This document shows, in pieces, positions 33,740-45,870 of a stretch of DNA of 64,000 bases; within the stretch, counting starts at the first letter, position 1, and each line of letters opens with the position of its first letter. The stretch comes from Acidilobaceae archaeon (lineage in GTDB: Archaea; Thermoproteota; Thermoprotei_A; Sulfolobales; Acidilobaceae). The DNA lies in assembly GCA_025058835.1 (NCBI GenBank), contig JANXEI010000002.1, positions 248,001 to 312,000 of the forward strand, written 5' to 3'. The position numbers and the translations under genes are program-made. The notes under the pieces are model-generated. The model searched no databases. It saw only the letters and a program-made list of their open reading frames with translations, and had not been told where the DNA came from.

Positions 33740-34477
33740 ATGCCACAAGTTCCTCTGCATGCTGTGGAGGCAAGGGGCGTCGCGAAGAAGATAGGGAAGA
33801 GAGAGGTGTTGAGGGGCTTCTCCATAAGCGTAGAGAGGGGCTCTGTCCACGTGCTAGCGGGCCCGAACGGCGCCGGGAAGACCACGGCGATCAGGATCAT
33901 CATGGGGCTGGTGAGGAGAGATGCGGGGGAGCTGAGGGTCCTCGGTGCGGATCCGGAGAGCGAGGAGTGGGGGGAGGTGAAGCTAAGGATAGGTTACCTG
34001 CCAGAGGAGGCGCAGCCGTACGAGAGGCTCACAGGGGAGGAGCACGTGAGGCTCTTCGCCAGCCTATACGGGAGGGATGAGGAGGAGGCCATAAGGAGGG
34101 CCGCGGAGATCTCTGGCCTTGGGGAGGCAATGAGGGCGAGGACGGCCACCTATAGCAAGGGAATGAAGAGGAGGCTCATGCTAGCCCTCTCCCTCATGCA
34201 TGATCCTGAGCTAGCCATACTAGACGAGCCTACTGGGGGGTTGGACGTGGTCTCCAGCTACCGGATCAGGGAGGTCATAAGGCTCATGAGTTCCAGGGGC
34301 ACAACTTTCCTGATCACTACCCATGACCTGCAGGAGGCACAGCAAATGGCGAACAGGGTGACGTTCATCTCGAAGGGCCTGACTGTGGCAGAGGGAAAGG
34401 TGGAGGAGGTGCTGAGGGCCTACGGGGCTAGGACCCTTGAGGAAGCATATGTAAGGGCGGTGGGCTTTGAGGAGTAG
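33740..34477 (+). CDS. ABC transporter ATPase (second exporter)
   Basis: A 245-residue nucleotide-binding subunit with Walker A AGPNGAGKTTAI near residue 40, Q-loop GYLPEEAQPYERLTG, signature TYSKGMKRRLMLALSL near 135 (S-K-G-M in place of S-G-G-Q, a known variant of ABC-2 exporters), Walker B LAILDEPTGGLD near 155 and TTHDLQEA near 193. It is coupled to the permease gene downstream by an 11-bp overlap. The C-terminal VLRAYGARTLEEAYVRAVG is the usual tail of this exporter class. Confidence 0.95.
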   Translation: MPQVPLHAVEARGVAKKIGKREVLRGFSISVERGSVHVLAGPNGAGKTTAIRIIMGLVRRDAGELRVLGADPESEEWGEVKLRIGYLPEEAQPYERLTGEEHVRLFASLYGRDEEEAIRRAAEISGLGEAMRARTATYSKGMKRRLMLALSLMHDPELAILDEPTGGLDVVSSYRIREVIRLMSSRGTTFLITTHDLQEAQQMANRVTFISKGLTVAEGKVEEVLRAYGARTLEEAYVRAVGFEE

Positions 34478-35675
34478 GGCCGTCAAGGCCGTCCTCTGGA
34501 GGGAGCTGCTGGACCTCTCTAGGGACATAAGGGTAGTCCTGGCAACGATCCTCCTCCCCCTCGTCTCCCTCCCTACCATAGCGCTCATGTCCGTTGTCCT
34601 GTACTCCACCCAGAGCGTTTCTGTGATCGTGGAGCTAGAGGAGGAGGCTGCGAGGGACTTCGCAGAGAGGCTGAGGGCCTCTGTAGAGGAGAAGGGGAGG
34701 CTCCTGGGGGTGGAGCTCTCTGCCAGCCTCGGCTCTAGGTCGGAGAGGGCGGACGTTTACGTCACCATACCTCGAGGCTTCTCTGACAACCTGAGCAGGT
34801 TGGACGGGAGGGCATATGTGAGGGTGAGCAGGCTTGTGGGCTCCTCTGCCGGAGACGTGGCATACAACGCTGTCCAGCTGGCCCTCTCGGAGGAGAGCTC
34901 TAGGATAGTTAACGAGAGGATCTCGCGCCTCTCCTCCTTGGCCAACGTCACAGTAGACCCTGAGTCCTTCAAGAACCCCCTCTACGTGTTCACCGGCTAT
35001 CACGCTGTTACGGGCGCGGAGGTGAAGGAGGAGGTAGCGGCTGCGGCCCTCACCGCAAGGGTGCTCCAGCTGGCCCTCCTCTTCGTGGTTTACCCTGCAG
35101 TGGTCTTCATGACAGACGCGGTGCTGGGGGAGAGGGAGAGGAGGACTCTGGAGAAGCTCCTCTCAGCGACCCGGCGGAGGGAGGACCTCCTGCTCGGGAA
35201 GATGATTGCCTCAGCCCTCCTAGGCCTCCTGGCAGCAGTTGCAGACAGCGCAGCAGTACTGATCTTCTTCCTCCTTGCAGGCATAGGGCTGGGGGTCTCT
35301 GCTCCCCTAGCCCTCTTCTGGCTCCTCTCAGCCCTGGCTCTCATAGCCCTCTCCTCTGCCGTGGCTGCCATCATATCCTCCCGGAGCGAGACGGTGAGGG
35401 CAGCCCAGGTGCAGTCCGTGGCAGTCCTCTCCCTGGCAATGCTCGTCTACTTCGCCTCCTTCGCCGTGGACTTCACGAAGCTCCCAGTCCAGGTGCTAGC
35501 GCTCCTCTATCTAATCCCCTTCACGCACGCATCCCTCGCGGTCCAGTGGGCCTCTACAGGGGGCCTCCTGCAAGCCCTCCTCCACCTCTTGCTGCTCTAT
35601 GCCTCCTCAGCCCTCTTCCTCTTCCTCTCCTTCAGGGAGTTCCGCTCGGAGAGGCTACTTCTGCTTAGGAACTAG
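34467..35675 (+). CDS. ABC-2 type permease (second exporter, NatB-like)
   Basis: A 402-residue permease: N-terminal helix LATILLPLVSLPTIALMSVV near residue 27, an outer domain of about 150 residues (VIVELEEEAARDFAERLR onward), then six helices from residue 195. GERERRTLEKLLSATRRREDLLLGKM near residue 225 is the ABC-2 cytoplasmic coupling segment seen in NatB and other sodium or drug exporters. TTG start at 34467, within the ATPase gene's end. The substrate is unknown. It overlaps the convergent VTT gene by 21 bp. Confidence 0.9.
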   Translation: MRSRAVKAVLWRELLDLSRDIRVVLATILLPLVSLPTIALMSVVLYSTQSVSVIVELEEEAARDFAERLRASVEEKGRLLGVELSASLGSRSERADVYVTIPRGFSDNLSRLDGRAYVRVSRLVGSSAGDVAYNAVQLALSEESSRIVNERISRLSSLANVTVDPESFKNPLYVFTGYHAVTGAEVKEEVAAAALTARVLQLALLFVVYPAVVFMTDAVLGERERRTLEKLLSATRRREDLLLGKMIASALLGLLAAVADSAAVLIFFLLAGIGLGVSAPLALFWLLSALALIALSSAVAAIISSRSETVRAAQVQSVAVLSLAMLVYFASFAVDFTKLPVQVLALLYLIPFTHASLAVQWASTGGLLQALLHLLLLYASSALFLFLSFREFRSERLLLLRN

Positions 35676-36341
35676 GCTCCTCAGCTCCCTGAGGAGCTCC
35701 CTCACTGCCCCCCTTACTCCCCCGCTTGCATAGCCAGCGATCACCTTCAGCCAATCTATCGTGATCACGACATAGGTGATGAGAAGGGAGAGGGAGATCA
35801 CTATTGCTCCTGCCACAGCTACGTCCATCAGAGTCGCCCTCCCCACGCTGTCAAGGTATGCTGACACAAAGTTCTTTGCCACAAGGCCGAGGGAGTAGGC
35901 GAAGGTAGCTAGCGCTATCTTGCCCAAAACGACAGAGATGGCAAATTGGAGGGGGCTAAAGCCTGCTACGGCAAGGGGGATGTACAGGAGATCGTCGGGG
36001 AGGGGGAGGGCGGCGAAGAGGAACACCAGTATCTGCAGGCTCCTCCCTCCTTGGAGCAACTTCTTGAGCAGCTTCCTCCTCTTCCTCACATAGCCCAGCC
36101 TGGAACCCAGGGCGCTGGAGGAGAGGAAGAGAGTTACCTTCCCCAACCCGGCGCCAGTCCCTGCGAGGAGGACTGCTGAGAGCGAGTGGAGGGAGCTCGG
36201 GGAGACTGCGGCGTAGGAGGCTATGAGGGAGAGGTATATGGCGGGGAAGCCGGGGAACAGGTTGGAAATGAAAGAGAGTATAGCTAGGCCCAGAGGGCCG
36301 TATTTCAACAGCTCCTCTATGAGAGGCCCCAGCTCCCCCAT
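35655..36341 (-). CDS. VTT/DedA-like membrane protein
   Basis: A 228-residue polytopic protein. The early re-entrant segment SFISNLFPGFPAIYLSLIAS near residue 24, GTGAGLGKVTLFLSSSALG near 62 and LPDDLLYIPLAVAGFSPLQF near 118 match the VTT (DedA, SNARE-associated) family, whose members scramble or move lipids such as undecaprenyl phosphate and phosphatidylethanolamine. A lipid-carrier role in this archaeon is inference. A further helix near residue 180 and a basic tail (KQK) follow. It has ATG at 36341 and ends inside the convergent ABC permease gene. Confidence 0.8.
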   Translation of the reverse strand: MGELGPLIEELLKYGPLGLAILSFISNLFPGFPAIYLSLIASYAAVSPSSLHSLSAVLLAGTGAGLGKVTLFLSSSALGSRLGYVRKRRKLLKKLLQGGRSLQILVFLFAALPLPDDLLYIPLAVAGFSPLQFAISVVLGKIALATFAYSLGLVAKNFVSAYLDSVGRATLMDVAVAGAIVISLSLLITYVVITIDWLKVIAGYASGGVRGAVRELLRELRSLVPKQK

Positions 36342-36368
36342 AGCTCCCCGCTCAAGCCCCGTCCCTAA

Positions 36369-36378
36369 ACCTTAATAC
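36369..36378 (+). promoter_or_regulatory. TATA box of candidate C/D RNA
   Basis: AACCTTAATA is centred 26-27 bases before 36401, the first base of the terminal stem of the candidate C/D box RNA. Confidence 0.4.
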
Positions 36379-36400
36379 GTGATGCCCCACCATAGCGCTA

Positions 36401-36459
36401 GGGCTATGAGGTGGCTCGAAAGGGCTGAGCTGTGATGCGCCCGCGCAGGGCCGAGCCCC
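36401..36459 (+). ncRNA. Candidate C/D box sRNA (2'-O-methylation guide type)
   Basis: A 59-nt region with archetypal archaeal C/D layout: terminal stem GGGC (36401-36404) with GCCC (36455-36458); box C-like ATGAGGT (36406-36412, 5 of 7 to RTGATGA); 12-nt guide; box D' CTGA (36425-36428, exact); 3-nt spacer; box C' GTGATGC (36432-36438, 6 of 7); 12-nt guide; box D CCGA (36451-36454, 3 of 4). Both spacers have exactly the 12 nt that the archaeal L7Ae/Nop5/fibrillarin particle prefers. A TATA box lies at the right distance. The guides are GGCTCGAAAGGG and GCCCGCGCAGGG. By eye I found only a 7-bp match of the second to 16S rRNA (GCACGCGGGC region), so the target is open. Confidence 0.5.
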
Positions 36460-36460
36460 G

Positions 36461-36469
36461 CATATTTAT
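36461..36469 (+). promoter_or_regulatory. TATA box for structured RNA or rRNA leader
   Basis: CATATTTAT is the strongest TATA element upstream of the rRNA genes. Its centre is 26 bases before 36491, the base of a 10-bp stem. It may drive the candidate RNA, the whole rRNA operon, or both. Confidence 0.5.
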
Positions 36470-36491
36470 CCTCCCCCCAGATCTTGATACC

Positions 36492-36577
36492 TGGCCCGCG
36501 GTATCCCGGCGGCGGCGCTACGGCAACTGGGAGCAGAGCTCCCGAGGATGAGCCTGAGGCCTCCTACCGCGGGCACA
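36492..36577 (+). ncRNA. Candidate structured small RNA, possibly H/ACA-like
   Basis: An 86-nt region closed by a perfect 10-bp stem: GCCCGCGGTA (36494-36503) with TACCGCGGGC (36565-36574), followed at once by ACA (36575-36577). Inside are a perfect hairpin GGGAGC-AGA-GCTCCC (36529-36543) and GAGG-ATGAGCCTGAGG-CCTC (36544-36563), in which ATGA and CTGA could form a kink-turn type L7Ae site. A stem, an internal loop, a kink-turn and a 3' ACA are the parts of archaeal H/ACA pseudouridylation guides. The fit is not tight and an rRNA leader structure is an alternative. TATA element 36461-36469 supports transcription from the stem's base. Confidence 0.4.
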
Positions 36578-36601
36578 CCTCATTGCTACCGAGGGCAAGC
36601 G

Positions 36602-36609
36602 TTTTAAGC
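36602..36609 (+). promoter_or_regulatory. Possible proximal rRNA promoter (TATA)
   Basis: GTTTTAAGC lies 24 bases downstream of the candidate RNA and would start transcription near 36633, ahead of the 16S leader hairpins. Confidence 0.35.
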
Positions 36610-36649
36610 TCTGGAGGATCTAAGAAAGGAATGGTCCACAATTACGGCA

Positions 36650-36693
36650 TGGGGGCCTGAGATAGCCCGGCCCTAAGCCGGGAGCCCTCAGGT
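36650..36693 (+). other. rRNA leader hairpin
   Basis: GGCCTGAG at the left pairs with CTCAGGTC at the right, enclosing a perfect inner hairpin CCCGGC-CCTAA-GCCGGG. It precedes the 16S processing stem and is probably a folded part of the pre-rRNA leader. Confidence 0.45.
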
Positions 36694-36708
36694 CCGACGA
36701 GGGCGCTT

Positions 36709-36737
36709 GGGCTGAGGCTCCGCGAGATGCCCGCCCC
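36709..36737 (+). other. 16S rRNA processing stem, 5' strand
   Basis: GGGCTGAGGCTC (36709-36720) pairs perfectly with GAGCCTCAGCCC (38282-38293), and GCCCGCCC (36729-36736) with GGGCGGGC (38266-38273), with an unpaired bulge between. This is the bulge-helix-bulge style stem that the archaeal splicing endonuclease cuts to free pre-16S rRNA. Confidence 0.75.
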
Positions 36738-36759
36738 GCCAGTCGGCCCTTGCGGCCGA

Positions 36760-38253
<1,494 letters not shown>

Positions 38254-38263
38254 CGCCATCTGG

Positions 38264-38294
38264 CTGGGCGGGCGCGCGAGAGAGCCTCAGCCCC
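38264..38294 (+). other. 16S rRNA processing stem, 3' strand
   Basis: Partner of 36709-36737: GGGCGGGC (38266-38273) and GAGCCTCAGCCC (38282-38293). It begins ten bases after the 16S 3' end. Confidence 0.75.
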
Positions 38295-38341
38295 GGCGCC
38301 CCCTTACAGGGGGCGCTCTCGAGCCAGCCCAGAACGCGCTG

Positions 38342-38369
38342 GCGCTGGGCCCTCGAGGACCCTTGGGCC
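38342..38369 (+). other. 23S rRNA processing stem, 5' strand
   Basis: GCGCTG (38342-38347), CCTCGAGG (38351-38358) and GGGC (38365-38368) pair with CAGCGC (41426-41431), CCTCGAGG (41416-41423) and GCCC (41410-41413). The short internal loops make a bulge-helix-bulge stem for releasing 23S. The 16S-23S spacer is only about 115 nt and holds no tRNA-Ala. Confidence 0.7.
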
Positions 38370-41407
<3,038 letters not shown>

Positions 41408-41432
41408 TCGCCCATCCTCGAGGCTCAGCGCG
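41408..41432 (+). other. 23S rRNA processing stem, 3' strand
   Basis: Partner of 38342-38369 (GCCC, CCTCGAGG, CAGCGC in order), directly after the mature 3' end. Confidence 0.7.
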
Positions 41433-41510
41433 GTGCGTGGGTATGTGGCTCGAGGGCGCCCCCTTATTTACCCTCCTCCCCTGCTCCTATAGCTACAAGG
41501 TGCTGGGCCC

Positions 41511-42161
41511 GTGAGGCTGCTAGTAGTTAACATGAAGGCCTACGAGAACGCCTTCGGGCCTGGGGCAAGGGAGCTGGCCAGGGAGGCCTCTAGGGTTGAG
41601 GGAGTTAGGGTTATCCTGGCAGCCCCAGCCCTCGTTGCTCTGAAGATAGCAGAGATCCACCCTGACGTTTACGTGCAGCACGTGGACGCAGTGGGCTATG
41701 GAGCCTTCACCGGCTTTTTGCCCCCGGAGGCCCTCAGGGCAGAGGGCATCAGGGGGGCCCTCGTTAACCACAGCGAGCACAAGGTAAGGCTGAAGGAACT
41801 GGCAGAGCTGATCCCTAGAGCTAGGGAGCTGGGGCTGGAGGTGCTTGCCTGCGCAGATACGCCTGCAGAGGCCAGCGCCCTGGCAGCCCTCTCCCCATAT
41901 GCTATTGCAGTGGAGCCCCCCGAGCTCATTGGCACAGGGATCTCCGTCTCCAAGGCAAGGCCAGAGGTCATAGAGGGGGCAGTGAGGGCTGTGAGGAGGA
42001 TAGCTGAGATACCGGTGCTAGCTGGAGCAGGCATATCCTCTGGCGAGGACGCCAGGAGGGCAGTGGAGCTAGGAGCTTCAGGAGTGCTGGTGGCGAGCAT
42101 GGTCATGAAGGCTAAGAGTCCCCGCGAGAAGCTGAGGGAGCTGGCGGAGGCTTTGGCATGA
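41511..42161 (+). CDS. tpiA: Triosephosphate isomerase
   Basis: Interconverts dihydroxyacetone phosphate and glyceraldehyde-3-phosphate. At 216 residues it is the short archaeal type. The N-terminal [10 protein letters not shown] carries the catalytic Lys (N-x-K); [13 protein letters not shown] near residue 85 holds the catalytic His95 equivalent; [20 protein letters not shown] near 130 holds the catalytic Glu and loop 6; and [27 protein letters not shown] (positions about 165-191) binds the phosphate. The GTG start at 41511 follows a TATA box (CTTATTTAC near 41463) after the rRNA operon. It overlaps the next gene by ATGA. Confidence 0.97.
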   Translation: MRLLVVNMKAYENAFGPGARELAREASRVEGVRVILAAPALVALKIAEIHPDVYVQHVDAVGYGAFTGFLPPEALRAEGIRGALVNHSEHKVRLKELAELIPRARELGLEVLACADTPAEASALAALSPYAIAVEPPELIGTGISVSKARPEVIEGAVRAVRRIAEIPVLAGAGISSGEDARRAVELGASGVLVASMVMKAKSPREKLRELAEALA

Positions 42162-43108
42162 TAGACTTCCACACCCACCTCCCCTGGGGGCTGGGGCTAA
42201 GGGAGGCTGCAGAGGCCCTCAGGGCTGAGATGAGGAGGGCTGGGGTAGGCCTCTCAGTGGTCATAAACGTGGAGGCCGGCCTGAGGACCTTCAGGGAGAA
42301 CGTGGGCTGGGAGAGGCTCCAGAGGGCCCTGAGGGAGGCGCTAGAGTACTCCTTCAGCCCCAGGGCGGGGTACATAGCGAGCATCTTCCTGGAGCCCGAG
42401 AGGGCCCTCATGGAGCACGAGAGGGTCTTGGCAGAGATCAGCAGGGACTCCCTCGAGTTCGCGAGAGGCCTCTCTGGTTACAGCGACCTGGTGCCTGTCA
42501 TCTCCTACAACCCCGACCTCTCCCCCCAGCAGAACCTGGAGAGGCTGAGGGAGCTAGGGGAGCTCTCTCTAGGCATGAAGGTCTTCCCCACCCTCCACTT
42601 CCTAGATCCTGACAGGCCCTCCCTCCAGCCCCTCTACGCGGAGATAGGCTCCATGGGAGGCATCGTTATAGTCCACACCGGCTGCGACCCGGGCATCTGG
42701 GAGCTCCCTGCCTTCTGCACTGCAAGGCCCTCTAGCGTTGCGAGGGCTGCCAGGAAGAACAGGGGGGTCAAGTTCGTGGTGGCTCACCTGGGGGCCTACA
42801 GCGCCCTTAACCCAGGGATATACTTCAAGGAGGCGCTGGAGGCCCTAGCGGAGGAGAACGTGTACGCGGACACTTCTGCAGCAGAGCCGGAGTTCGTGGA
42901 GAGGGCAGTGGACGAGGTGGGCTATGACAAGATACTTTACGGGAGCGACTACCCTGCCGTGGCAGGCCTCAGCATGGAGAGGGCAGTGAGGGAGGTGCTG
43001 GGCCTGAACATAGAGGAGAGGGCAAAGAGGGCCATAACGAGGGAGAACGCCCTGAAGGTCCTGAAGGGCTGGGCAGGGTGGAGGAGGATCAGCGCCTCAG
43101 CTCCATGA
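42158..43108 (+). CDS. Amidohydrolase-superfamily metal-dependent hydrolase
   Basis: A 316-residue TIM-barrel hydrolase: [11 protein letters not shown] at the N-terminus (H-x-H metal ligands), HTGCDPG near residue 170, [20 protein letters not shown] near 207 and [11 protein letters not shown] near 265 (the metal-binding Asp). This set belongs to the amidohydrolase-2 group, which includes decarboxylases and lactonases. The substrate is unknown. It is translationally coupled to tpiA, though no carbohydrate link can be shown. The 3' end overlaps a LysX/ArgX-type gene by 20 bp. Confidence 0.88.
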   Translation: MIDFHTHLPWGLGLREAAEALRAEMRRAGVGLSVVINVEAGLRTFRENVGWERLQRALREALEYSFSPRAGYIASIFLEPERALMEHERVLAEISRDSLEFARGLSGYSDLVPVISYNPDLSPQQNLERLRELGELSLGMKVFPTLHFLDPDRPSLQPLYAEIGSMGGIVIVHTGCDPGIWELPAFCTARPSSVARAARKNRGVKFVVAHLGAYSALNPGIYFKEALEALAEENVYADTSAAEPEFVERAVDEVGYDKILYGSDYPAVAGLSMERAVREVLGLNIEERAKRAITRENALKVLKGWAGWRRISASAP

Positions 43109-43907
43109 GGTACTCTGCTATGGCTCTAGCTACGTTTACCCCCGTAGCCTTGTAGAGGGCCTTGAACTCGGGCACCACGTTCACCTCGTTAACGAGGAGG
43201 CTCTCTCCGTAAAGTAAGTCCACGCCAGCCACCTCAGCCCCCACCGCCTCTGCGGCCTTGAGGGAGAGCTCCTCCACCTCATGGCTTGGCTTGAGTGCTG
43301 TGGCAGAACCTCCTATCGCTGCGTTGCTCCTCCACTCCCCCTCCCTCCCCCTCCTCTCCATGCATGCCACCACGCGAGATCCTACTACGAGGCACCTCAC
43401 GTCCCTCCCCAGCTCTGCAGGCCTCTGCAGAATGTGCACCCTGAGCGCTGGGGTGGGCAGGGCTCTCCGCTGGGCAGCTATGGCAGAGAGGGCCTCTGGG
43501 CTCCTAGCTAGGCTCACTAGCCTGCCCCAGCTGCCTATGGGGGGCTTGTCTATGAGCGGGTAGTCTAGCCCTGCTCCCTCTAGCTCAGCCCCATCCAGGG
43601 CCACCCAGCTCTTCGGGATCTTCAGGCCTCTCCTGAGCAGGGCAGAGTATGTCAAGAGCTTGTCGTGCCCGAGCACTATTGCCCTCGAGCTGTTCACAGC
43701 CCTGCTCCCGCTCGCCTCCACTATGGCAGCCATGTAGGCGCTGTTTGTTGCTGATATGTTCCTTATGAGCACCACCGGGGGGAAGGGGCTCTCGCCGAGG
43801 GAGAAGAGGGTAGAGGAACTGATCACCTCGTAGCTGATCCCCAGCTCCTCAAGCGCCCGTTTTATGAACTCCTCCTCTGCTCTCTCTATGTCGAGAGATA
43901 TGCCCAC
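43089..43907 (-). CDS. LysX/ArgX-type ATP-grasp ligase (second copy)
   Basis: A RimK-family ligase that attaches an amino acid (2-aminoadipate or glutamate) to the C-terminal Glu of LysW. Of 272 residues: N-terminal domain to residue 95 with RNISATNSAYMAAIVEASG near 50; SSRAIVLGHDKLLTYSALLRRGL near 75; ATP-binding PLIDKPPIGSWGRLVSLA near 118; and EVAGVDLLYGESLLVNEVNVVPEF near 225 with the metal-binding Glu and Asn. It resembles the copy at 46981 along its whole length. Having two suggests one each for lysine and ornithine, as in Sulfolobus; I cannot say which is which. It ends the lysW arm. GTG start. Confidence 0.88.
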   Translation of the reverse strand: MGISLDIERAEEEFIKRALEELGISYEVISSSTLFSLGESPFPPVVLIRNISATNSAYMAAIVEASGSRAVNSSRAIVLGHDKLLTYSALLRRGLKIPKSWVALDGAELEGAGLDYPLIDKPPIGSWGRLVSLARSPEALSAIAAQRRALPTPALRVHILQRPAELGRDVRCLVVGSRVVACMERRGREGEWRSNAAIGGSATALKPSHEVEELSLKAAEAVGAEVAGVDLLYGESLLVNEVNVVPEFKALYKATGVNVARAIAEYLMELRR

Positions 43908-43950
43908 CTTAATAGAGATCCCTCGCGAGAAAAAAGTAGGACTAATTTCC

Positions 43951-44364
43951 TTATCTCTTCGCGGAGAACCAGTAGAGGAGGGCCATGGGGAGAAGGGCGA
44001 GGAGGCCGACTAATATCGGCTCGAGCCGCAAGGAGCCTCCCGTCAAGATCGCGGAAAGAATTGAGAGGGGCCAGACTATGTGGAGGGCTGAGCTGGCGAG
44101 GTACACGTTCCTGAGGAGCGGGGAGCTCTCCCCCCTGCTGAGGAGGAAGGAAAGGACGAGCGCGAGGGTTGCGGGAGGGTAGAGGAAGAAGGACAGCAGC
44201 ATAAGCGTGAACACGCCGGGCAGCCTGGAGGGGAGGAAGCCCGGCCCTGCAGCGGGCGGCCCTGCAGTGAAGTCCTCGTAGATCCCGTATATGCCTACTG
44301 CTCCGAGGAGAAGCAGAAGGAGGAAGCCTATGATTGCTAGAGCCTTGGCTAGGAGCATCCTCAT
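43951..44364 (-). CDS. Small membrane protein B in the LysW operon, unknown
   Basis: A 137-residue protein with about four hydrophobic helices: AKALAIIGFLLLLLLGAVGI near residue 6, VFTLMLLSFFLYPPATLALV near 50, SALHIVWPLSILSAILTG near 93 and PILVGLLALLPMALLYW near 117. I do not recognise a family. The start ATG at 44364 overlaps the stop of the upstream membrane gene (ATGA), so the two are made together, perhaps as a complex. They lie between lysK and the second ligase gene, all on one strand. A longer reading frame to 44637 exists but duplicates the upstream gene's region in another frame. Confidence 0.75.
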   Translation of the reverse strand: MRMLLAKALAIIGFLLLLLLGAVGIYGIYEDFTAGPPAAGPGFLPSRLPGVFTLMLLSFFLYPPATLALVLSFLLSRGESSPLLRNVYLASSALHIVWPLSILSAILTGGSLRLEPILVGLLALLPMALLYWFSAKR

Positions 44365-44816
44365 GCTTGACCACCCTGGGAACGGAGGCGGAAGCCTAGG
44401 AAGACCTGGACTAGGCCCACCGAGAGTATCCCTAGGAGGGGGAGGAGGGCAGAGAACTGCAGGGTTAGGCTCCCTATTTCTATCCTGGGAGTGTAGGCCC
44501 TGTGCACGCCTCCTACGATGAGCTCCAGGGAGCCTATGATGCTGAGCGTCCCGGCTATGAGCAAGGGGTTGCTCAAAGCCTTCGTCTTCGGGGAGCGGAG
44601 GTAACCGAGGAAGATCAGGATGGTGCCCAGAACCCATATCGCTCCCGCTGCGATCAGGAAAATGGCATAGATAAGCGCAGCCAGAAAGCCTTCCGCTCCT
44701 CCTATGAAGAGGAGGGGGGCGTTAATAGCGAGGAAGGAGATCACGTAAGCCAGGAGGCCCAGAGATATCAAAGCAGACAACAAGGACCCTAGGGCGAGGC
44801 TGGAGGCAAAGGACAT
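44361..44816 (-). CDS. Small membrane protein A in the LysW operon, unknown
   Basis: A 151-residue protein with four hydrophobic helices: LLSALISLGLLAYVISFLAI near residue 12, AALIYAIFLIAAGAIWVLGT near 46, a third near 85 (LLIAGTLSIIGSLELIVGG) and a fourth near 125 (LLPLLGILSVGLVQVFLG). No family recognised. ATG at 44816 stands in a TATA-like ACATATAGCAATAT, so it may also be transcribed leaderless from a promoter in the lysK tail. It forms a pair with the gene at 43951. A link to export or uptake of basic amino acids would fit the place but is unproven. Confidence 0.75.
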   Translation of the reverse strand: MSFASSLALGSLLSALISLGLLAYVISFLAINAPLLFIGGAEGFLAALIYAIFLIAAGAIWVLGTILIFLGYLRSPKTKALSNPLLIAGTLSIIGSLELIVGGVHRAYTPRIEIGSLTLQFSALLPLLGILSVGLVQVFLGFRLRSQGGQA

Positions 44817-44832
44817 ATATTGCTATATGTAC

Positions 44833-45870
44833 TTACTCCCTGTGCTTTACCGAAAGTTTCCCCAGCTCCGTGAGGGCGCGAGAGTATGCCTCTATGCCGA
44901 GAAAGTACTCCTCCAAGCTGATCCTCTCCTCCTCTGAATGGGACAGCTCTGCCCTCCCGGGGCCGTACTCTGCTATGTTCTTGGTGATCTTCCCTAAGAT
45001 GTTCATGTCGCTTGTGCCTAGCTTGACGGTGTAGCGGGGCTTCAGCTGCATAGAGCTCAGTGCCCTTGCCAGCGACCTGGCAACGGGGTTGGAGGGAGAG
45101 GTCTGGAAGGGCTCAGAACAGTCGCTCAGCTCCCAGCCGCACCTCAGGTCCTTCAACAGCTCCTTCAGCTGTTCTGAGCTCTTCCCTACAGGGATCCTCA
45201 CGTTCACCTCTGCTCTCGCCCTCTTCGGCAAGACGTTGTCCCCAGATTTCTCGCAGCAGAGGAAGACGGGGGCAAAGGTGTAGCCGTCATGGGAGGAGAG
45301 CTCTCCCAGAACCTCTAGGAGCGTCCTGCAGGCAGAGTCTGCCTGCGGAGTCGCCGCATGTCCTCCCGGCGAGCGGCACTCAAGGGATAGCCTGCAGCTC
45401 CCCCTACAGCCTATGGCGATTCCGTCTAGGTTCGTAGGCTCCCCAACTATTATGTGCTCTGCCCTTAGCCTCCCAAGCAGGGCCTTCGCTCCCCTGCTGT
45501 CTGCCTCCTCCCCCACCGAGGCCACAAAAACGACCCTTACGCCCTCTGCAAGGCTCCCCCCCACCATCATGGCAGCCAGCGGGCCTTTCGCATCTACGGC
45601 GCCCCTGCCCCAGACCTCCCCTCCCTCCTCCCTCACCTCTAGGAACCCAGCGACAGTATCTACGTGGCCCACGAGGGCTACCCTTGCGCCCTCCCCCCTC
45701 TCTGCCACAAAGTTCCCTACCTCGTCCACGTATACCTCCTCGTAGCCTAGCTCCTCTGCATAGCGCTGTAGGACGCCCAAGGCCCTGGCCTCCTCCCCTG
45801 ATGGGGTGTAGGCCTTGAGCAGCTCAACGAGGAGCTCTACTGCTAAGCTCTTCGTCGAGGCACTTAGCAA
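44833..45870 (-). CDS. lysK: [LysW]-lysine/ornithine hydrolase (LysK, M20 peptidase family)
   Basis: Releases lysine or ornithine from the carrier protein LysW in the last step of the pathway. A 345-residue zinc M20 peptidase: VALVGHVDTV near residue 66 (first metal His-Asp), GRGAVDAKGPLAAMM near 88 (bridging Asp), VASVGEEADSRGAK near 115 (catalytic and metal Glu), and VGEPTNLDG near 142. The dimerisation insert begins after GSCRLSLECRSPGGHAA. The TTG start at 45870 gives a 47-bp overlap with lysJ, long for this genome, so a start a few codons later is possible. Confidence 0.93.
   Translation of the reverse strand: MLSASTKSLAVELLVELLKAYTPSGEEARALGVLQRYAEELGYEEVYVDEVGNFVAERGEGARVALVGHVDTVAGFLEVREEGGEVWGRGAVDAKGPLAAMMVGGSLAEGVRVVFVASVGEEADSRGAKALLGRLRAEHIIVGEPTNLDGIAIGCRGSCRLSLECRSPGGHAATPQADSACRTLLEVLGELSSHDGYTFAPVFLCCEKSGDNVLPKRARAEVNVRIPVGKSSEQLKELLKDLRCGWELSDCSEPFQTSPSNPVARSLARALSSMQLKPRYTVKLGTSDMNILGKITKNIAEYGPGRAELSHSEEERISLEEYFLGIEAYSRALTELGKLSVKHRE

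Noticed and set aside
38254-38369. tRNA-Ala in the 16S-23S spacer
   Set aside because: The spacer is about 115 nt and is used up by the two processing stems; no cloverleaf is present.
41432-41510. 5S rRNA after 23S
   Set aside because: Only about 80 bases separate the 23S stem from tpiA, and they hold the tpiA promoter.
43886-44637. Two long minus-strand frames overlapping the membrane gene pair
   Set aside because: Pro- and Arg-rich translations with no membrane pattern; they are out-of-frame shadows. The real gene in this frame starts at 44364 by ATGA coupling.
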